NCBI RefSeq assembly: GCF_000306255.2
Contig: NZ_AKWY02000020.1
Location: forward strand, 96,001 to 160,000
Direction: 5' to 3'
DNA length: 64,000 nucleotides
Source of the DNA: Leptospira noguchii serovar Panama str. CZ214
GTDB lineage: Bacteria; Spirochaetota; Leptospiria; Leptospirales; Leptospiraceae
Shown here piece after piece: positions 47,597 through 61,553 of the stretch. The position numbers and the translations under genes are program-made. Below the pieces are notes generated by a model. That model did no database searches. It worked only from the letters and a program-made list of their open reading frames with translations, and was not told where the DNA came from. Position 1 is the stretch's first letter. Every line of letters begins with the position of its first letter.

Positions 47597-48319
47597 ATGT
47601 CCAAGTTTTCGTTTTCTTTTACAAACACAATTGAAGAAGCCAGAGACGTTTTGATAAAACCAGCTTCCTATTTTAAAAATCTTTCTAAAACTTCTGAAGA
47701 ATCTCTAATCTCTTTATACCTTCGTTGTTTAGTATATATGGGATTTTTATACGTAGTCGCTGTCATCGGAATGACACTGTTTGCTCCAAAAGAATTTTTA
47801 AATCCTCCTTCAACTTTGTTATTTTTAGAAATGCCCGCGGCATATTTAATTTCTAGTATTATTGTTTTTCCTATTTTAGGTTTTATTTATATGTTTTTTT
47901 CTTGGATCTGTGGAGGAAATACGGACTGGAAAAAAAACTTTAGGGCTAGTACCGCAATCTTTAGTACATTCTGGGCTGCATTATTTTTTCAAAGTTTTGG
48001 AGGATACGTTCACTTTTATCTTGGGCTTGGAATTGGAATTATTTTTACTGCATACATTCCTTTTTTATTTTATTTGGCTCTTACCTCTTATCTGCAAGCG
48101 CCAATCAAAAGAACTATGGTGGTCCTTTCGGGGTTTGCACTTGTTCTATTGTATCTTCAATATTCTAAAATGGATTCGTACATAAAAGACCACAAGATTA
48201 GAGAGGATATCAATTTTCATAAACCACTTACAAAAGAAGAAAAACCGCAAATAAAACCAGAAGCAGTTGAAAAAATTATTCGAGAAGCAATGGAAAAAGC
48301 AAAAACAACAAAGGAATGA
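47597..48319 (+). CDS. Yip1-domain membrane protein
   Basis: 240 residues. About five helices in residues 45-200, with the Yip1 rhythm of a short soluble N-region (IEEARDVLIKPASYFKNL) before the helices. The C-terminal 40 residues are charged and helical. Function in bacteria unknown. Its stop is 3 nt before the thioesterase start, so the pair is cotranscribed. Confidence 0.8.
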   Translation: MSKFSFSFTNTIEEARDVLIKPASYFKNLSKTSEESLISLYLRCLVYMGFLYVVAVIGMTLFAPKEFLNPPSTLLFLEMPAAYLISSIIVFPILGFIYMFFSWICGGNTDWKKNFRASTAIFSTFWAALFFQSFGGYVHFYLGLGIGIIFTAYIPFLFYLALTSYLQAPIKRTMVVLSGFALVLLYLQYSKMDSYIKDHKIREDINFHKPLTKEEKPQIKPEAVEKIIREAMEKAKTTKE

Positions 48320-48322
48320 TTC

Positions 48323-48754
48323 ATGGCGAGAATTCAATTAGAACTTCCAAATCAATTTATCTGGTCCGTAGATTTAGACGTAAGAATCTACGACGTCAAC
48401 TTTGCCGATCATCTTGCCCACGACAGAGTAATCTCTTTACTTCACGAAGCAAGAGCTAGATTCTTTCTAGAACATAACTACAACGAACTCAACGTAGAAG
48501 GACTAGGAATCATCATGACAGACATTGCGGTCGTTTATAAAGCAGAAGCATTTTTTCGAGATAAAGTACGAGTAGAGATTACCGCCGGAGATTTCAATCC
48601 AAAAGGTTGCGACATTTTCTATAGAATGACTCACGCAGACGGGCCTGCCAACGGCAAAGTAATTTGTGAAGCTAAGACCGGAATTGTATTTATGGATTAT
48701 ACAACTCGAAAGTTAAGCGCTCTTCCAAATGGATTTAGAAAGATTTTTCCTTAA
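48323..48754 (+). CDS. Acyl-CoA thioesterase (hotdog fold, 4HBT type)
   Basis: 143 residues, typical single hotdog length. The 4HBT motif appears as VRIYDVNFADHLAHDRVISLLHEARARFF, with Asp in the active-site position, followed by IIMTDIAVVYKAEAFF strands. Expected to hydrolyse an acyl-CoA thioester; chain length unknown. Confidence 0.88.
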   Translation: MARIQLELPNQFIWSVDLDVRIYDVNFADHLAHDRVISLLHEARARFFLEHNYNELNVEGLGIIMTDIAVVYKAEAFFRDKVRVEITAGDFNPKGCDIFYRMTHADGPANGKVICEAKTGIVFMDYTTRKLSALPNGFRKIFP

Positions 48755-48950
48755 GGAAATCGAACTAAAAATATTTCTACTGTAACGACTCTAGTAACTT
48801 ATAATTTAGACGTTAAGAAAGTATCTTGTTATTAAAACGATCGTTTGCCCCGTCTATAAATAAGAGAGTGATAGTATTTTTACATTTTATGTCGGGAGCT
48901 TTTGGGGAATCTCCTATACATCAAAAGCCCTCGGAAAAAACTGGCTTATT

Positions 48951-49320
<370 letters not shown>

Positions 49321-49528
49321 TCCCGATTTCTTCTTTTATAAACACTTTACTCGCTTGTAATTTCATAAAATCGACATATTATACTTTTTTGCAATCATAC
49401 CTTTTTTTTAAACCATCGGAACAAAATAAAATTTTTTAATTTTTAAAGCGACTTCATTTTTCTACTTTTCACTTCAACCATTTTCGCTTACTCTACAAAC
49501 TTATTTAAAACCTCGAACGATAGAGATA

Positions 49529-52072
49529 ATGAATCTACCACCTCTACATGAAAACATGGAACTCGTCTGGTCCACTTTCGCTTTTTATTCTGGTTTTTCT
49601 TTTATCGTTTTTGGAATCAACTCACTGATAGCTTATAAAAATCGAAGGATTCAAGGGAGTAAGGAATTTCTACTTGTCGTCACCGGACTTGCCTTGTACT
49701 CATTTGGAAGTTTTTTTGAAATCGTTTCAAGAAACGAAAGATGGATTCTTTTTTGGGACGATTTTCAATTTATCGGAAGAGACATTACCATAATTGGCAT
49801 TTCTCTTTTAATTCTCAGACTCACTTTTGTCTACCGACTCTCCTTAATCTTTTTTATTCTACTATTTCCAATTTTGAACGAAATTATCATCTGGTCCGGA
49901 TACAAATCAGAATTAATGCGTAAAAACATTCAATTTCTTGCAAATACTTCCTGGAAAATTCTCATATACGATTTCGGTTCTTGGATGAAATTTTCAGTTT
50001 CTTATTATTTTTTGATTCAAACAATCGTCATAACGATTCTAATCTGGAAATTTTTAACTTTTAACGGTTTTAAAAGAGCACAAATGTTTATGCTTTTAAT
50101 TGGAATTTTATTTCCATTTTTAGGAGGACTGATGACGGTCACGGGTCTTTTTCCGTTCATCAACCCTCATCTGGACGTATTCCCGATTACCGGTTGTATA
50201 ACCTCTCTAGTTTGGGCATACGGAATTTTTTATTTTAAGATGATGGATTTGATTCCTGTCGCAAGGGATAAAGTTTTTAATCTTATCCAAGATGGAATTC
50301 TAATATTAGACAAAAATAATTTGATTTTAGATTACAATGAGGCATCTGTTGTATTATTCCTAAACAAACTTAATTTTACAGGTGTCACTCTAAAAGAAAT
50401 TTATCCGGAGTTGAATCACCTGATCGAAAAATACAAATTAAAGGAAATCAATTCCATTCCAGATCTTAGGCTTTTTATGAATGGAGAACTTAGGTACTAC
50501 GAGGTGGTCCTTAAAAATTTCTCCAATCGACCTACACCAAGTGACTTCTGGATACTCACTTTAAGAAATATCACCGAACGTAAATTAGGTGAGGTGAGAG
50601 CAATCGAAGAAAAAAACTTTTTGAATATGATTTTAGATTCTACTCGGGTACTTTTTTTAGCGCTCGACAAAGAAGGAAGAATTCTCAGGTTCAACAAAGC
50701 TTGTGAAAACGCATTCGGTTATCGTTTTGAAGAAGTTCACGGACATACTTTTTGGGAAATTTTTGTTGAACCTAAAAAAAGAGAACTCATTAAGAAAAAA
50801 TATTTCAAAATGATTCGAGGCAATTTTATTCCTAAAGTCCAGGAACAATGGATCGATAAATTCAAAGAGCGTAAAGTGATTCTATGGGAGAACAGGGAGA
50901 TCAAGGACGATCATTCTAATACGAACTATATCATTTCTGCAGGCGCAGATCTAACCGACGTCTATAACGCAGAAAATGAAATTGCAAATTTAAAATCCGC
51001 AAACGAAGAAATCACTAAAAAGAATCAGATGATTGAAGACCAAAAAAAAGAATTGGAAAAAATCATCGAAACCCTTAAAAAAACCCAAGCCCAACTCGTT
51101 CAAACCGCAAAACTCGCCGATCTAGGTCAACTTGTTTCCGGAATCGCACACGAAATCAACAATCCATTAGGTGCAATCCAAGCCTCAAATCAAAACATTC
51201 AATACTATACGAAATCTTTTCGAGAGAAATCAAAAGACTACTTTCAACTTTTAAGAAAACTTCCTGAAAAAATCAGAAGCCAAATCATAAATATTATAGA
51301 AATCGCGGGGCAACATTCCGATTTAATTTTGGGTATTGAAAGAAGAAAACGAATCAAAGAAATTCGAACAAATCTGGAAAATCTAGGATTCGTTTCCCCT
51401 CCCAACGAACTCTGTGAAGCCGCGTTCGAATGTGGTCTTTATGGAAAAGAAAAAGAATATATAAATCTCCTAAAACACAAAGAAGCCATTTCCATTTTAG
51501 AATTGATCACTAATCTTTTAGGGCCGGAAAGAAACTCCCAAACAATTCAAACCGCGGTGGAAAGATCCTCTAAAATTTTATACGCTTTAAAAAGTTTTGC
51601 ACATTTTGACAATAACAGCGTTTTAGAAGATTCTAATTTACGCGAAAATATAGAAACCGTTTTAACACTCTATCAAAATTTGTTCCGTCATGGTGTTGAA
51701 CTTTCAGTAGAATTTGAAGACCTGCCTCCCGTTCCTATTTATCGGGACGATCTCTTACATCTTTGGACCAATTTAATCATGAACGCTGTACAAGCAATGA
51801 CCTACTCCGGTAAACTAAAAATCCGCGGATATAAAGAGGATAACTTTGCAGTTATCTCAGTAGAAGACTCAGGACCAGGTATTCCGGAAGGGATCCGAGA
51901 CAAAATTTTTAATCCTTTTTTTACCACAAAACCACCGGGGGAAGGAAGCGGTCTCGGTCTGGACATTTGCCTCAAAGTAGTGGAAAAACACAATGGCACC
52001 ATCTCATTCGACTCCATTCCCGGCAGAACCGTGTTTAAGGTAGGAATTCCATTAAAAAATAATAATATATAA
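49529..52072 (+). CDS. Sensor histidine kinase with N-terminal 7TM domain and two PAS domains
   Basis: 847 residues. Seven helices at about 15-240 (HisKA_7TM type), a PAS-like region 248-352, a second PAS about 358-480, a coiled coil, then the kinase. Phospho-acceptor is about His540 in GIAHEINNPLGA. N box TNLIMNAVQAM; G boxes DSGPGIP and GEGSGLGLDI. About 140 residues separate His540 from the second DHp helix (SSKILYALKSFAHF), about 80 more than usual. No receiver domain, so a separate response regulator is needed; none is adjacent. Convergent with the SDR gene, separated by 3 nt. Confidence 0.93.
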   Translation: MNLPPLHENMELVWSTFAFYSGFSFIVFGINSLIAYKNRRIQGSKEFLLVVTGLALYSFGSFFEIVSRNERWILFWDDFQFIGRDITIIGISLLILRLTFVYRLSLIFFILLFPILNEIIIWSGYKSELMRKNIQFLANTSWKILIYDFGSWMKFSVSYYFLIQTIVITILIWKFLTFNGFKRAQMFMLLIGILFPFLGGLMTVTGLFPFINPHLDVFPITGCITSLVWAYGIFYFKMMDLIPVARDKVFNLIQDGILILDKNNLILDYNEASVVLFLNKLNFTGVTLKEIYPELNHLIEKYKLKEINSIPDLRLFMNGELRYYEVVLKNFSNRPTPSDFWILTLRNITERKLGEVRAIEEKNFLNMILDSTRVLFLALDKEGRILRFNKACENAFGYRFEEVHGHTFWEIFVEPKKRELIKKKYFKMIRGNFIPKVQEQWIDKFKERKVILWENREIKDDHSNTNYIISAGADLTDVYNAENEIANLKSANEEITKKNQMIEDQKKELEKIIETLKKTQAQLVQTAKLADLGQLVSGIAHEINNPLGAIQASNQNIQYYTKSFREKSKDYFQLLRKLPEKIRSQIINIIEIAGQHSDLILGIERRKRIKEIRTNLENLGFVSPPNELCEAAFECGLYGKEKEYINLLKHKEAISILELITNLLGPERNSQTIQTAVERSSKILYALKSFAHFDNNSVLEDSNLRENIETVLTLYQNLFRHGVELSVEFEDLPPVPIYRDDLLHLWTNLIMNAVQAMTYSGKLKIRGYKEDNFAVISVEDSGPGIPEGIRDKIFNPFFTTKPPGEGSGLGLDICLKVVEKHNGTISFDSIPGRTVFKVGIPLKNNNI

Positions 52073-52075
52073 ATA

Positions 52076-52786
52076 TTATAAAATTCCTTTACGTGGAAGC
52101 AGCTTAATTTCATCCGGATATACTGCATCCGATAAAATAGACAAAGTAGCAAGCCACTTTCCAAAATCGTCCACTGGAATCATATCGTCCTGATCAAATC
52201 CTTCCCTACCCTTCCATATATCCGTATAAACCGCTCCGGGATAAACCGTAATAACTCGAATCCCCTTGGGTTTTAATTCTTCTCGAAGAGCCTTTGCAAA
52301 ACCTGCAATCGCGTGACGACTAGCGCAGTACGCTGTTGAGTTTGGAAATCCCTGATAACCCGCTGTGGAAGAAAGATAACACAAAAAAGAACCAGATCTT
52401 AAAAGTGGAAGAATTTCCTTTGTAAGTAAAAATAGAGAACTTAAGTTGAGAACAAAATGTGCATTCCATTCTTCTAATGCGATTTGTTCCACAGATTTAA
52501 AAAGTCCGCTTCCAAAAGTAAAATAGACTCCTCCTAAGTAGGATATTTGCTTTTTTAAAACTCCTACAAATGCAAGAACCTCAGACTGTCTGGAAAGATT
52601 ACATTGAAAATTCTTTCCGGATTGGAACCTTTCATTTGTTTTCCAAGCTACTCCGGTTCTAGAAACTCCAATTGCGGCCTGATTCAGTAAATTTAAATTT
52701 TCTAATACAGATTTTCCAATCCCGGAACCTGCACCAGCTACGAGAATAAGTTTGTTTTCTTGTTCAGAAGACAAAAAATTCTCCAT
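52076..52786 (-). CDS. Short-chain dehydrogenase/reductase
   Basis: 236 residues. NAD(P)-binding loop VAGAGSGIGKSV (TGxxxGxG type), catalytic Tyr in SSTAGYQGFPNSTAYCASRHA with the Ser and the following YxxxR (Arg replacing the usual Lys), and GAVYTDIWKG after it. The Lys to Arg change weakens a simple catalytic assignment. It is the last gene of efp-mtnD-mtnB-SDR, and its ATG directly follows the mtnB stop. Confidence 0.88.
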   Translation of the reverse strand: MENFLSSEQENKLILVAGAGSGIGKSVLENLNLLNQAAIGVSRTGVAWKTNERFQSGKNFQCNLSRQSEVLAFVGVLKKQISYLGGVYFTFGSGLFKSVEQIALEEWNAHFVLNLSSLFLLTKEILPLLRSGSFLCYLSSTAGYQGFPNSTAYCASRHAIAGFAKALREELKPKGIRVITVYPGAVYTDIWKGREGFDQDDMIPVDDFGKWLATLSILSDAVYPDEIKLLPRKGIL

Positions 52787-53536
52787 TTAATAAAAAGTAG
52801 CTGGGTATATCGGAAATTCGGCAGAAAATACTTCCCGACGATCTTGTTCTGACATATCACTAACAGAAAGTTTTTTAGGCTCTCTCGAATACGAAAAGCT
52901 TTTCCAAGATATCATATATTTGAGAATAAAGTCTGTCGCTTCTAGATTTCGATTTGCCTGAACCGTGTCTTTACCCCAAACGGTAATCCCGTGTTTTTCA
53001 ATAATACAAAACGGAATGTGTGGCTTGTATTTCTTCAGATACTTTTCCAAACAATCGGAAATATCCTGTACATTCGAAAAATTGTATATTATAGGAACAT
53101 AAACCTTTGGACTTTCCTCCCAAATTCCATATACTTTTAGAATTTCGATTGGTGGGAGTTCAAACAAAGCAATTGGGGCGTTTTTAGAAGTATTTGCACA
53201 AATCAGATTTGATTCAAGAGTATGAACGTGTAAACCACAACCGATTCCGTCTAACGCTCGATATATGGCTCTATGAATCGAAGTTTCCGCGCTGGGTTTT
53301 AGTCCTTTGATCACCTTGGAATTTTTGGAATCGACTGGTTTACCTGATTCCAAATCTACATAAAGAAAACTATGTTTGTTGAGAAGATTTTTATCCAGTC
53401 CACTCCCGCTGACCCAGAATCCAGATTCTTCCGAAATTCGAACGGATAAATTTCCGGCAGTTCCAGGCATCCATCCATTTTTATGGTAGCAGGCCCCCAA
53501 TACGGAAAGCCTTTCTAATTGTTTTTTGACGGACAT
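52787..53536 (-). CDS. mtnB: Methylthioribulose-1-phosphate dehydratase
   Basis: About 249 residues from the ATG at 53536, which follows the mtnD stop by 1 nt. Class II aldolase/MtnB fold: PGTAGNLSVRI, SGSGLDK, the zinc pair His103/His105 in GLHVHTLESN and the later His in EKHGITVWG, and Glu84 in PSAETSIH. Converts methylthioribulose-1-phosphate in the methionine salvage pathway. The neighbouring MtnD supports this over fuculose or ribulose aldolase. Confidence 0.9.
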   Translation of the reverse strand: MSVKKQLERLSVLGACYHKNGWMPGTAGNLSVRISEESGFWVSGSGLDKNLLNKHSFLYVDLESGKPVDSKNSKVIKGLKPSAETSIHRAIYRALDGIGCGLHVHTLESNLICANTSKNAPIALFELPPIEILKVYGIWEESPKVYVPIIYNFSNVQDISDCLEKYLKKYKPHIPFCIIEKHGITVWGKDTVQANRNLEATDFILKYMISWKSFSYSREPKKLSVSDMSEQDRREVFSAEFPIYPATFY

Positions 53537-53537
53537 A

Positions 53538-54071
<534 letters not shown>

Positions 54072-54090
54072 AGATAACTCTCCACGAACG

Positions 54091-55648
<1,558 letters not shown>

Positions 55649-56548
55649 ATGAAACTAAAGTTTATAATCCTAGTCACAATCATTCTTATAGGAAATTGTA
55701 AACCCAAAGAAACAATCACCGTCACAGGTTCGGAAACGATGCACGTAATGCTTCAGATGATCGGCTTGGAATATACTCGGAAAAAATCCGGGACCCAAGT
55801 AGTAGTTCAAGGTGGTGGTTCAATCGAAGGTATCGAAAAACTATTTCAAGGTAAAACCGATATTGCCGCAGCCAGCAGACCACTTACAGAAACGGAACTC
55901 AGAGAATTTGATTCCAAAGGTAAGTTTGAATCTCTTACGATCGCCTATGATGGAATTGCTATTATCGTTCATCCGTCCAATCCAATCCGTAAAATCAGTT
56001 TGGAAACTGCTTCTAAAATTTTTTCGGGAGAAATTTCAGACTGGTCCAAGGTAGGAGGTAAACCCGGAAAGATAGACGTAATCATTAGAAATGATAAATC
56101 AGGAACCGCGGCCTATTTTGAAACACACGTCCTCAAACAGAAAGATTTAGGAAGTAAAAGTTTCGAGATAAGAAAGAATGTAGTATATTCGAAAATGGCT
56201 AAGATCGTCGCGAATAACGATTCAATGGCAGTGGAAATTGATTCCAATCCGAACTCGATTGGTTTTATGGGAATGGGTAGCGCTCTTTTTGAAAACAAAG
56301 GTAGAGTGCGAGCCTTAGAATATTCTCTTTCGGGTAAAGATCCTTTTGTGGTTCCTAGTATAGAAAACGTGTATAACCGAAAGTATGAACTTTCCAGAGG
56401 ACTTTATCTATTTTATCTTTCCGATCATGGTCAAAAAATAGACGACTTCATTACGTATGTTACGGGCGAAGAAGGACAGAAGACAATTCTTAAAAGTGGA
56501 TATTTAAGAGGAACTCTTCCAACCGTGGAAGTAGAAGTCAAAAAGTAG
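55649..56548 (+). CDS. PstS-like phosphate-binding lipoprotein
   Basis: 299 residues. Lipoprotein signal ends in LIGNC (Cys17). PBP type-2 fold with the phosphate-binding signs TVTGSETMHVML near the N-terminus, GGGSIEGIEKL, ASRPLTETEL, and RNDKSGTAAYFET, which matches the SGT phosphate loop. A typical PstS binds phosphate for an ABC importer, but no pstC, pstA or pstB is adjacent, so orphan sensing or shared use is possible. Confidence 0.88.
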   Translation: MKLKFIILVTIILIGNCKPKETITVTGSETMHVMLQMIGLEYTRKKSGTQVVVQGGGSIEGIEKLFQGKTDIAAASRPLTETELREFDSKGKFESLTIAYDGIAIIVHPSNPIRKISLETASKIFSGEISDWSKVGGKPGKIDVIIRNDKSGTAAYFETHVLKQKDLGSKSFEIRKNVVYSKMAKIVANNDSMAVEIDSNPNSIGFMGMGSALFENKGRVRALEYSLSGKDPFVVPSIENVYNRKYELSRGLYLFYLSDHGQKIDDFITYVTGEEGQKTILKSGYLRGTLPTVEVEVKK

Positions 56549-56622
56549 AATCCGGTTCGTAGTTGACTCTCCGAATGATACTAGAATGGTTTTAGTAGAA
56601 TCAAATTCGGAGTCAATGTTTC

Positions 56623-58345
<1,723 letters not shown>

Positions 58346-58399
58346 TCTTCTTGACCAATTCTGTACAGATCCATATTCTATCCTTTACAAGGATCTAGT

Positions 58400-58606
<207 letters not shown>

Positions 58607-58615
58607 AGAGAGAAC

Positions 58616-59371
58616 ATGGAATCGATCAAACGAAACCTGCAAACCGTATTTTCCCTAAAACCGTTCGAAATTATTTTTTACGGGTCTAGGCAAAGAGGCG
58701 ATTTTAGGGATTCGTCCGACTTTAATTTTTTTCTTTTGGCAGATCCAAGTGATCAACTAAAGAGTACATTTTTAAGAGAAATCAATGCGATCTTAAGCCC
58801 TTTAGAGGAAATTGCTCCAGTTCAACTCGTTACCGCTGATATAGATTCTTTTTTGGCGAGACTTCGTGTTTTTGAACCTTCTGCGGCTCATTTATGCGAA
58901 TTAGGAGAACCTTTTTTTGGAAAAACTTCTTTTCCTCTTCTTACTCGAGAATGGGCAAAACTTAAAACTCAGACAATAGATTCAATTGCTGGAGTAAAAC
59001 ATTTAAAAAAGAGATATCGTTTTTACAAAAGTATTTCTTCTAAAAACACAAAAGAAGAAATCTTAAGAATGGAAAGGCTTGTGGCTCTTTATCTTCAAAG
59101 TTGGGTTTTCCGAGAGATAGAAGACTTAAGTTGGATAGAAATCGTTTACGCAGACGTACCCACCCGGCTCATCGCCATGATACGCAGGCTCTACAACAAA
59201 GAGGTAGACGAAAACATTTTAGAAATTTTGAATTTATATGAAGAAATTCTAAAGTTAAAAACTGAAATTCGAAATCATCAAAATCCTTTTTCTGCTGGGA
59301 AATTTCAAAATCTCAAAGATACAATTCGGTTTGAAGAGAAAGAAATTAAAATTCTAAAATTAAATTACTAA
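58616..59371 (+). CDS. Nucleotidyltransferase-like (MNT) domain protein
   Basis: 251 residues. N-terminal MNT signature FYGSRQRGDFRDSSDFNFF: GS at 23-24 and Asp35, but the second Asp of the metal pair is Asn37, so catalysis may be lost or altered. The C-terminal 150 residues are helical and basic/acidic mixed, with LKKRYRFYKSI and RLVALYLQSWVFREIED; a HEPN-like role is possible but no RxxxH motif is seen. Preceded by the 68-residue protein. Confidence 0.72.
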   Translation: MESIKRNLQTVFSLKPFEIIFYGSRQRGDFRDSSDFNFFLLADPSDQLKSTFLREINAILSPLEEIAPVQLVTADIDSFLARLRVFEPSAAHLCELGEPFFGKTSFPLLTREWAKLKTQTIDSIAGVKHLKKRYRFYKSISSKNTKEEILRMERLVALYLQSWVFREIEDLSWIEIVYADVPTRLIAMIRRLYNKEVDENILEILNLYEEILKLKTEIRNHQNPFSAGKFQNLKDTIRFEEKEIKILKLNY

Positions 59372-59877
59372 AAGCTATCTCAAAAATACTTTATCTTTGC
59401 TTCAAATGCCGATTCTGATCATTCTAAGATATCTTTGAGGTAACTTGTAGAATCAAAGTTCAAATCCCTATTTTTTTAGAAATCTATTTAAATAGATTTT
59501 ATGCGTTCTGCCATCTGTATCAATCGCAAATCTTAGATTTTAACTTATTCAATTTATAATAACGTGAATTTGACGTAAAAAATCTATGATTCATTTTGCT
59601 GAAAAAAGTAGGATCTGAATCTTTATCGATCAATTCCTAAAATGTGAAAACTCATACAAAAAGTAAATGTTTAAAAATTTGTAATGTAACTTACTACTCG
59701 GGCGACTAAATAGAATACTTAGATTAAATTGTTTCAATAATTTGAATATTTTAGCCATGCTCTAAAATGTCGCAAATCGCGACTTTACGAACCAATTCTT
59801 AAATTGTAGAAACTCACATTTTTGGAAAACCCGTTTTCATTTTTTTACTCCGAACTCATGTTAATTTAACGAAAAAT
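59372..59877. other. Intergenic region with repeat element
   Basis: The element at 59559-59864 fills most of it. 59372-59558 is AT-rich without a gene; a TTCAAATCCC stretch at 59460 is not part of a tRNA. Confidence 0.5.
59559..59864. repeat. 305-bp element of the TTAACGTGAGTT family, reversed interior
   Basis: Ends ATAACGTGAATTTGACG and the complement of TTAACATGAGTTCGGAG. The interior block 59583-59640 is the reverse complement of 24322-24370. Contains reverse-oriented GTGAAAACTCATAC and GTAGAAACTCACATTTT cores. Confidence 0.7.
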
Positions 59878-60402
59878 TTATTCGTTAGAAGAAATCTCTT
59901 GAACTTTCTTAGAATGAAACAATTTATTTATTTTTTTCAAAAACGGTAAAAGAAGAAAATAAAGAACAATAGAAATATTCGGAACCCAAATTAACCAACC
60001 TAATACCGCAAAGGCGGCTACATCAAATATCCCTTTTGCAATTACGGAAACGTTATCCAAGGAAATATGTTCGGCCCAACTTAAATTCAAAGGAGTGGAA
60101 GTAACAATAGAACCCGTTTTCAAAAACGGAAAGATCAAAATAATCTGCAAAGGATAAACGAGATAATTTGCCAACTGAATTGCAACTGGGTTGAGCCGGA
60201 ACAACAAACCTAAAATTCCACAAAGAGCCATAGTCGTGCCGATTAAAGGAAACACGCCCACTCCCGCACCAAGAACGATACTCAATGAAATTTTTTCTGG
60301 AGTAATCCCGGACTTTAGTTCTTTTTTGAGAACTTCTATTATATTTTTGAGAGAAAAAATTTTTAGGATTCGAAAATTCTTTTTTAAAAATTTAAAATTC
60401 AA
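59878..60402 (-). CDS. DUF2062-family membrane protein
   Basis: 174 residues. Basic N-region, then the DUF2062 pattern: GAGVGVFPLIGTTMALCGILGLLFRLN, followed by NYLVYPLQIILIFPFLKTG, and two C-terminal helices. Function unknown. TTG start at 60402 with AGAGG 8 nt upstream. 71 nt downstream of the VTT gene on the same strand, so the two may be one operon. Confidence 0.85.
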   Translation of the reverse strand: MNFKFLKKNFRILKIFSLKNIIEVLKKELKSGITPEKISLSIVLGAGVGVFPLIGTTMALCGILGLLFRLNPVAIQLANYLVYPLQIILIFPFLKTGSIVTSTPLNLSWAEHISLDNVSVIAKGIFDVAAFAVLGWLIWVPNISIVLYFLLLPFLKKINKLFHSKKVQEISSNE

Positions 60403-60473
60403 AGGTTCGCCTCTTACTCAGAACTATATAATAGAATAATTTTCTTACACCAAGCCCAAACTTTTATGATCCA

Positions 60474-60938
60474 TTAAAAAACGAATGCTAAAAAAACGTA
60501 ACGAACAATCCGTAAAGTAAATACGATAACTATGAATAGCCATAATCTATGTTTAAAAAAACCGGAAAGAACAGTTATAGGATCGCCTACGATGGGTAAA
60601 AAGGATAACAATAAGACCGGCCAACCAAAAGTTTTTACCTTTTGATATAGATTTCGAAACGTTGGTGAGGATTCCAACTTTTTATGAACAAAAGTTTCCG
60701 AGCCATAACCTAGAAAATAATTCACGATACAAGCGGTACAATTCCCGAATGAAGCCCAAACAACCGCCTCATAAGTAGAAAACCCTGAAACGAGTGCAAG
60801 AACCAAAGCGGCTTCTGAACTAAACGGAAGAATGGTCGCCGACACAAAAGAAACGAACGCAAGACCAATACCCCCATACATGGAAATCAGCTCAGAAAGA
60901 ATTCTCCAAATATTTCCTTCAAGTTCTAACACAATCAA
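60474..60938 (-). CDS. VTT/YqaA-type membrane protein (DedA-like)
   Basis: 154 residues with about four helices. VTT-type pattern: ATILPFSSEAALVLALVSGFSTYEAVVWASFGNC, FLGYGSETFVHKK, and FGWPVLLLSFLPIVGDPITVLSGFF. It is the short YqaA form. The annotated TTG start at 60938 lies 2 nt after the stop of a 45-codon frame, so coupled initiation is plausible; an internal ATG at about 60881 is the alternative. Role in envelope lipid traffic is family inference. Confidence 0.82.
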   Translation of the reverse strand: MIVLELEGNIWRILSELISMYGGIGLAFVSFVSATILPFSSEAALVLALVSGFSTYEAVVWASFGNCTACIVNYFLGYGSETFVHKKLESSPTFRNLYQKVKTFGWPVLLLSFLPIVGDPITVLSGFFKHRLWLFIVIVFTLRIVRYVFLAFVF

Positions 60939-60940
60939 AA

Positions 60941-61078
60941 TTATATCTTCTGTTTTCTTTTGCGAACATTCACTATGATCTGCAAAGATAAAAGAAAAAT
61001 CACAGAAAAATAAAAACCAAAAGCTAAACAGTAAAAAAAAATATTTCTGAGCCGATCGTCTTTTTTATCATGACTCAT
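60941..61078 (-). CDS. Possible 45-residue single-pass membrane protein
   Basis: ATG 61078-61076 to TAA 60943-60941. Product starts MSHDKKDDRLRN, then one hydrophobic helix of about 25 residues, then the basic end VRKRKQKI. The charged flanks around one helix look like a real small membrane protein. The Shine-Dalgarno is poor. It ends 2 nt before the TTG start of the VTT gene. Confidence 0.45.
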   Translation of the reverse strand: MSHDKKDDRLRNIFFYCLAFGFYFSVIFLLSLQIIVNVRKRKQKI

Positions 61079-61553
61079 TTCCAATAATTTATTAACTTTT
61101 AAACTCATTTAACATAAGAAAATTTTTGCGAATAAAAACTCAACAAAACACTTTTTATAGACCCAACACGCTTTTCACTCCAATTCTACTTGTTCTTATA
61201 CTAAACCTATTTTGATTAAGAATTTGTCTCAAAACCGGAACCGATTTTTGCAGCTTAATCTTTGTGATAAGATAAAATTAAGTTTTAGACAAGTGTAAGT
61301 TTAGAGTATTTTAAAATGTTTGATTACTATGTTGTTTAGTTTTCAAAAATTTCTCATTGAAATCGAGATAAATTTGAGTTCAAAACATAATTTGGAAATT
61401 TTGAAATTTAAATTTCGTATCTTGTAAATCCGAAAAGAAAAATACTCACCTTAAAATATAGACTGAATAGTCGAAAAAATAGATCATGCTATAAAATGAA
61501 TCCTATTTGTTAGAACTTTTCAGTTATAACAAATAGGCAAATTAGATAAAGTT
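61079..61553. other. Long AT-rich gap
   Basis: No ORF of any length with a good start and no recognised repeat, apart from a worn AAACTCATTTAACATAAG at 61100-61118. Probably promoter DNA for the DUF1566 lipoprotein gene and the VTT operon. Confidence 0.35.

Noticed and set aside
59440..59480. TTCAAATCCC as a tRNA T-loop
   Set aside because: No T-stem pairing and no acceptor or anticodon arms around it.
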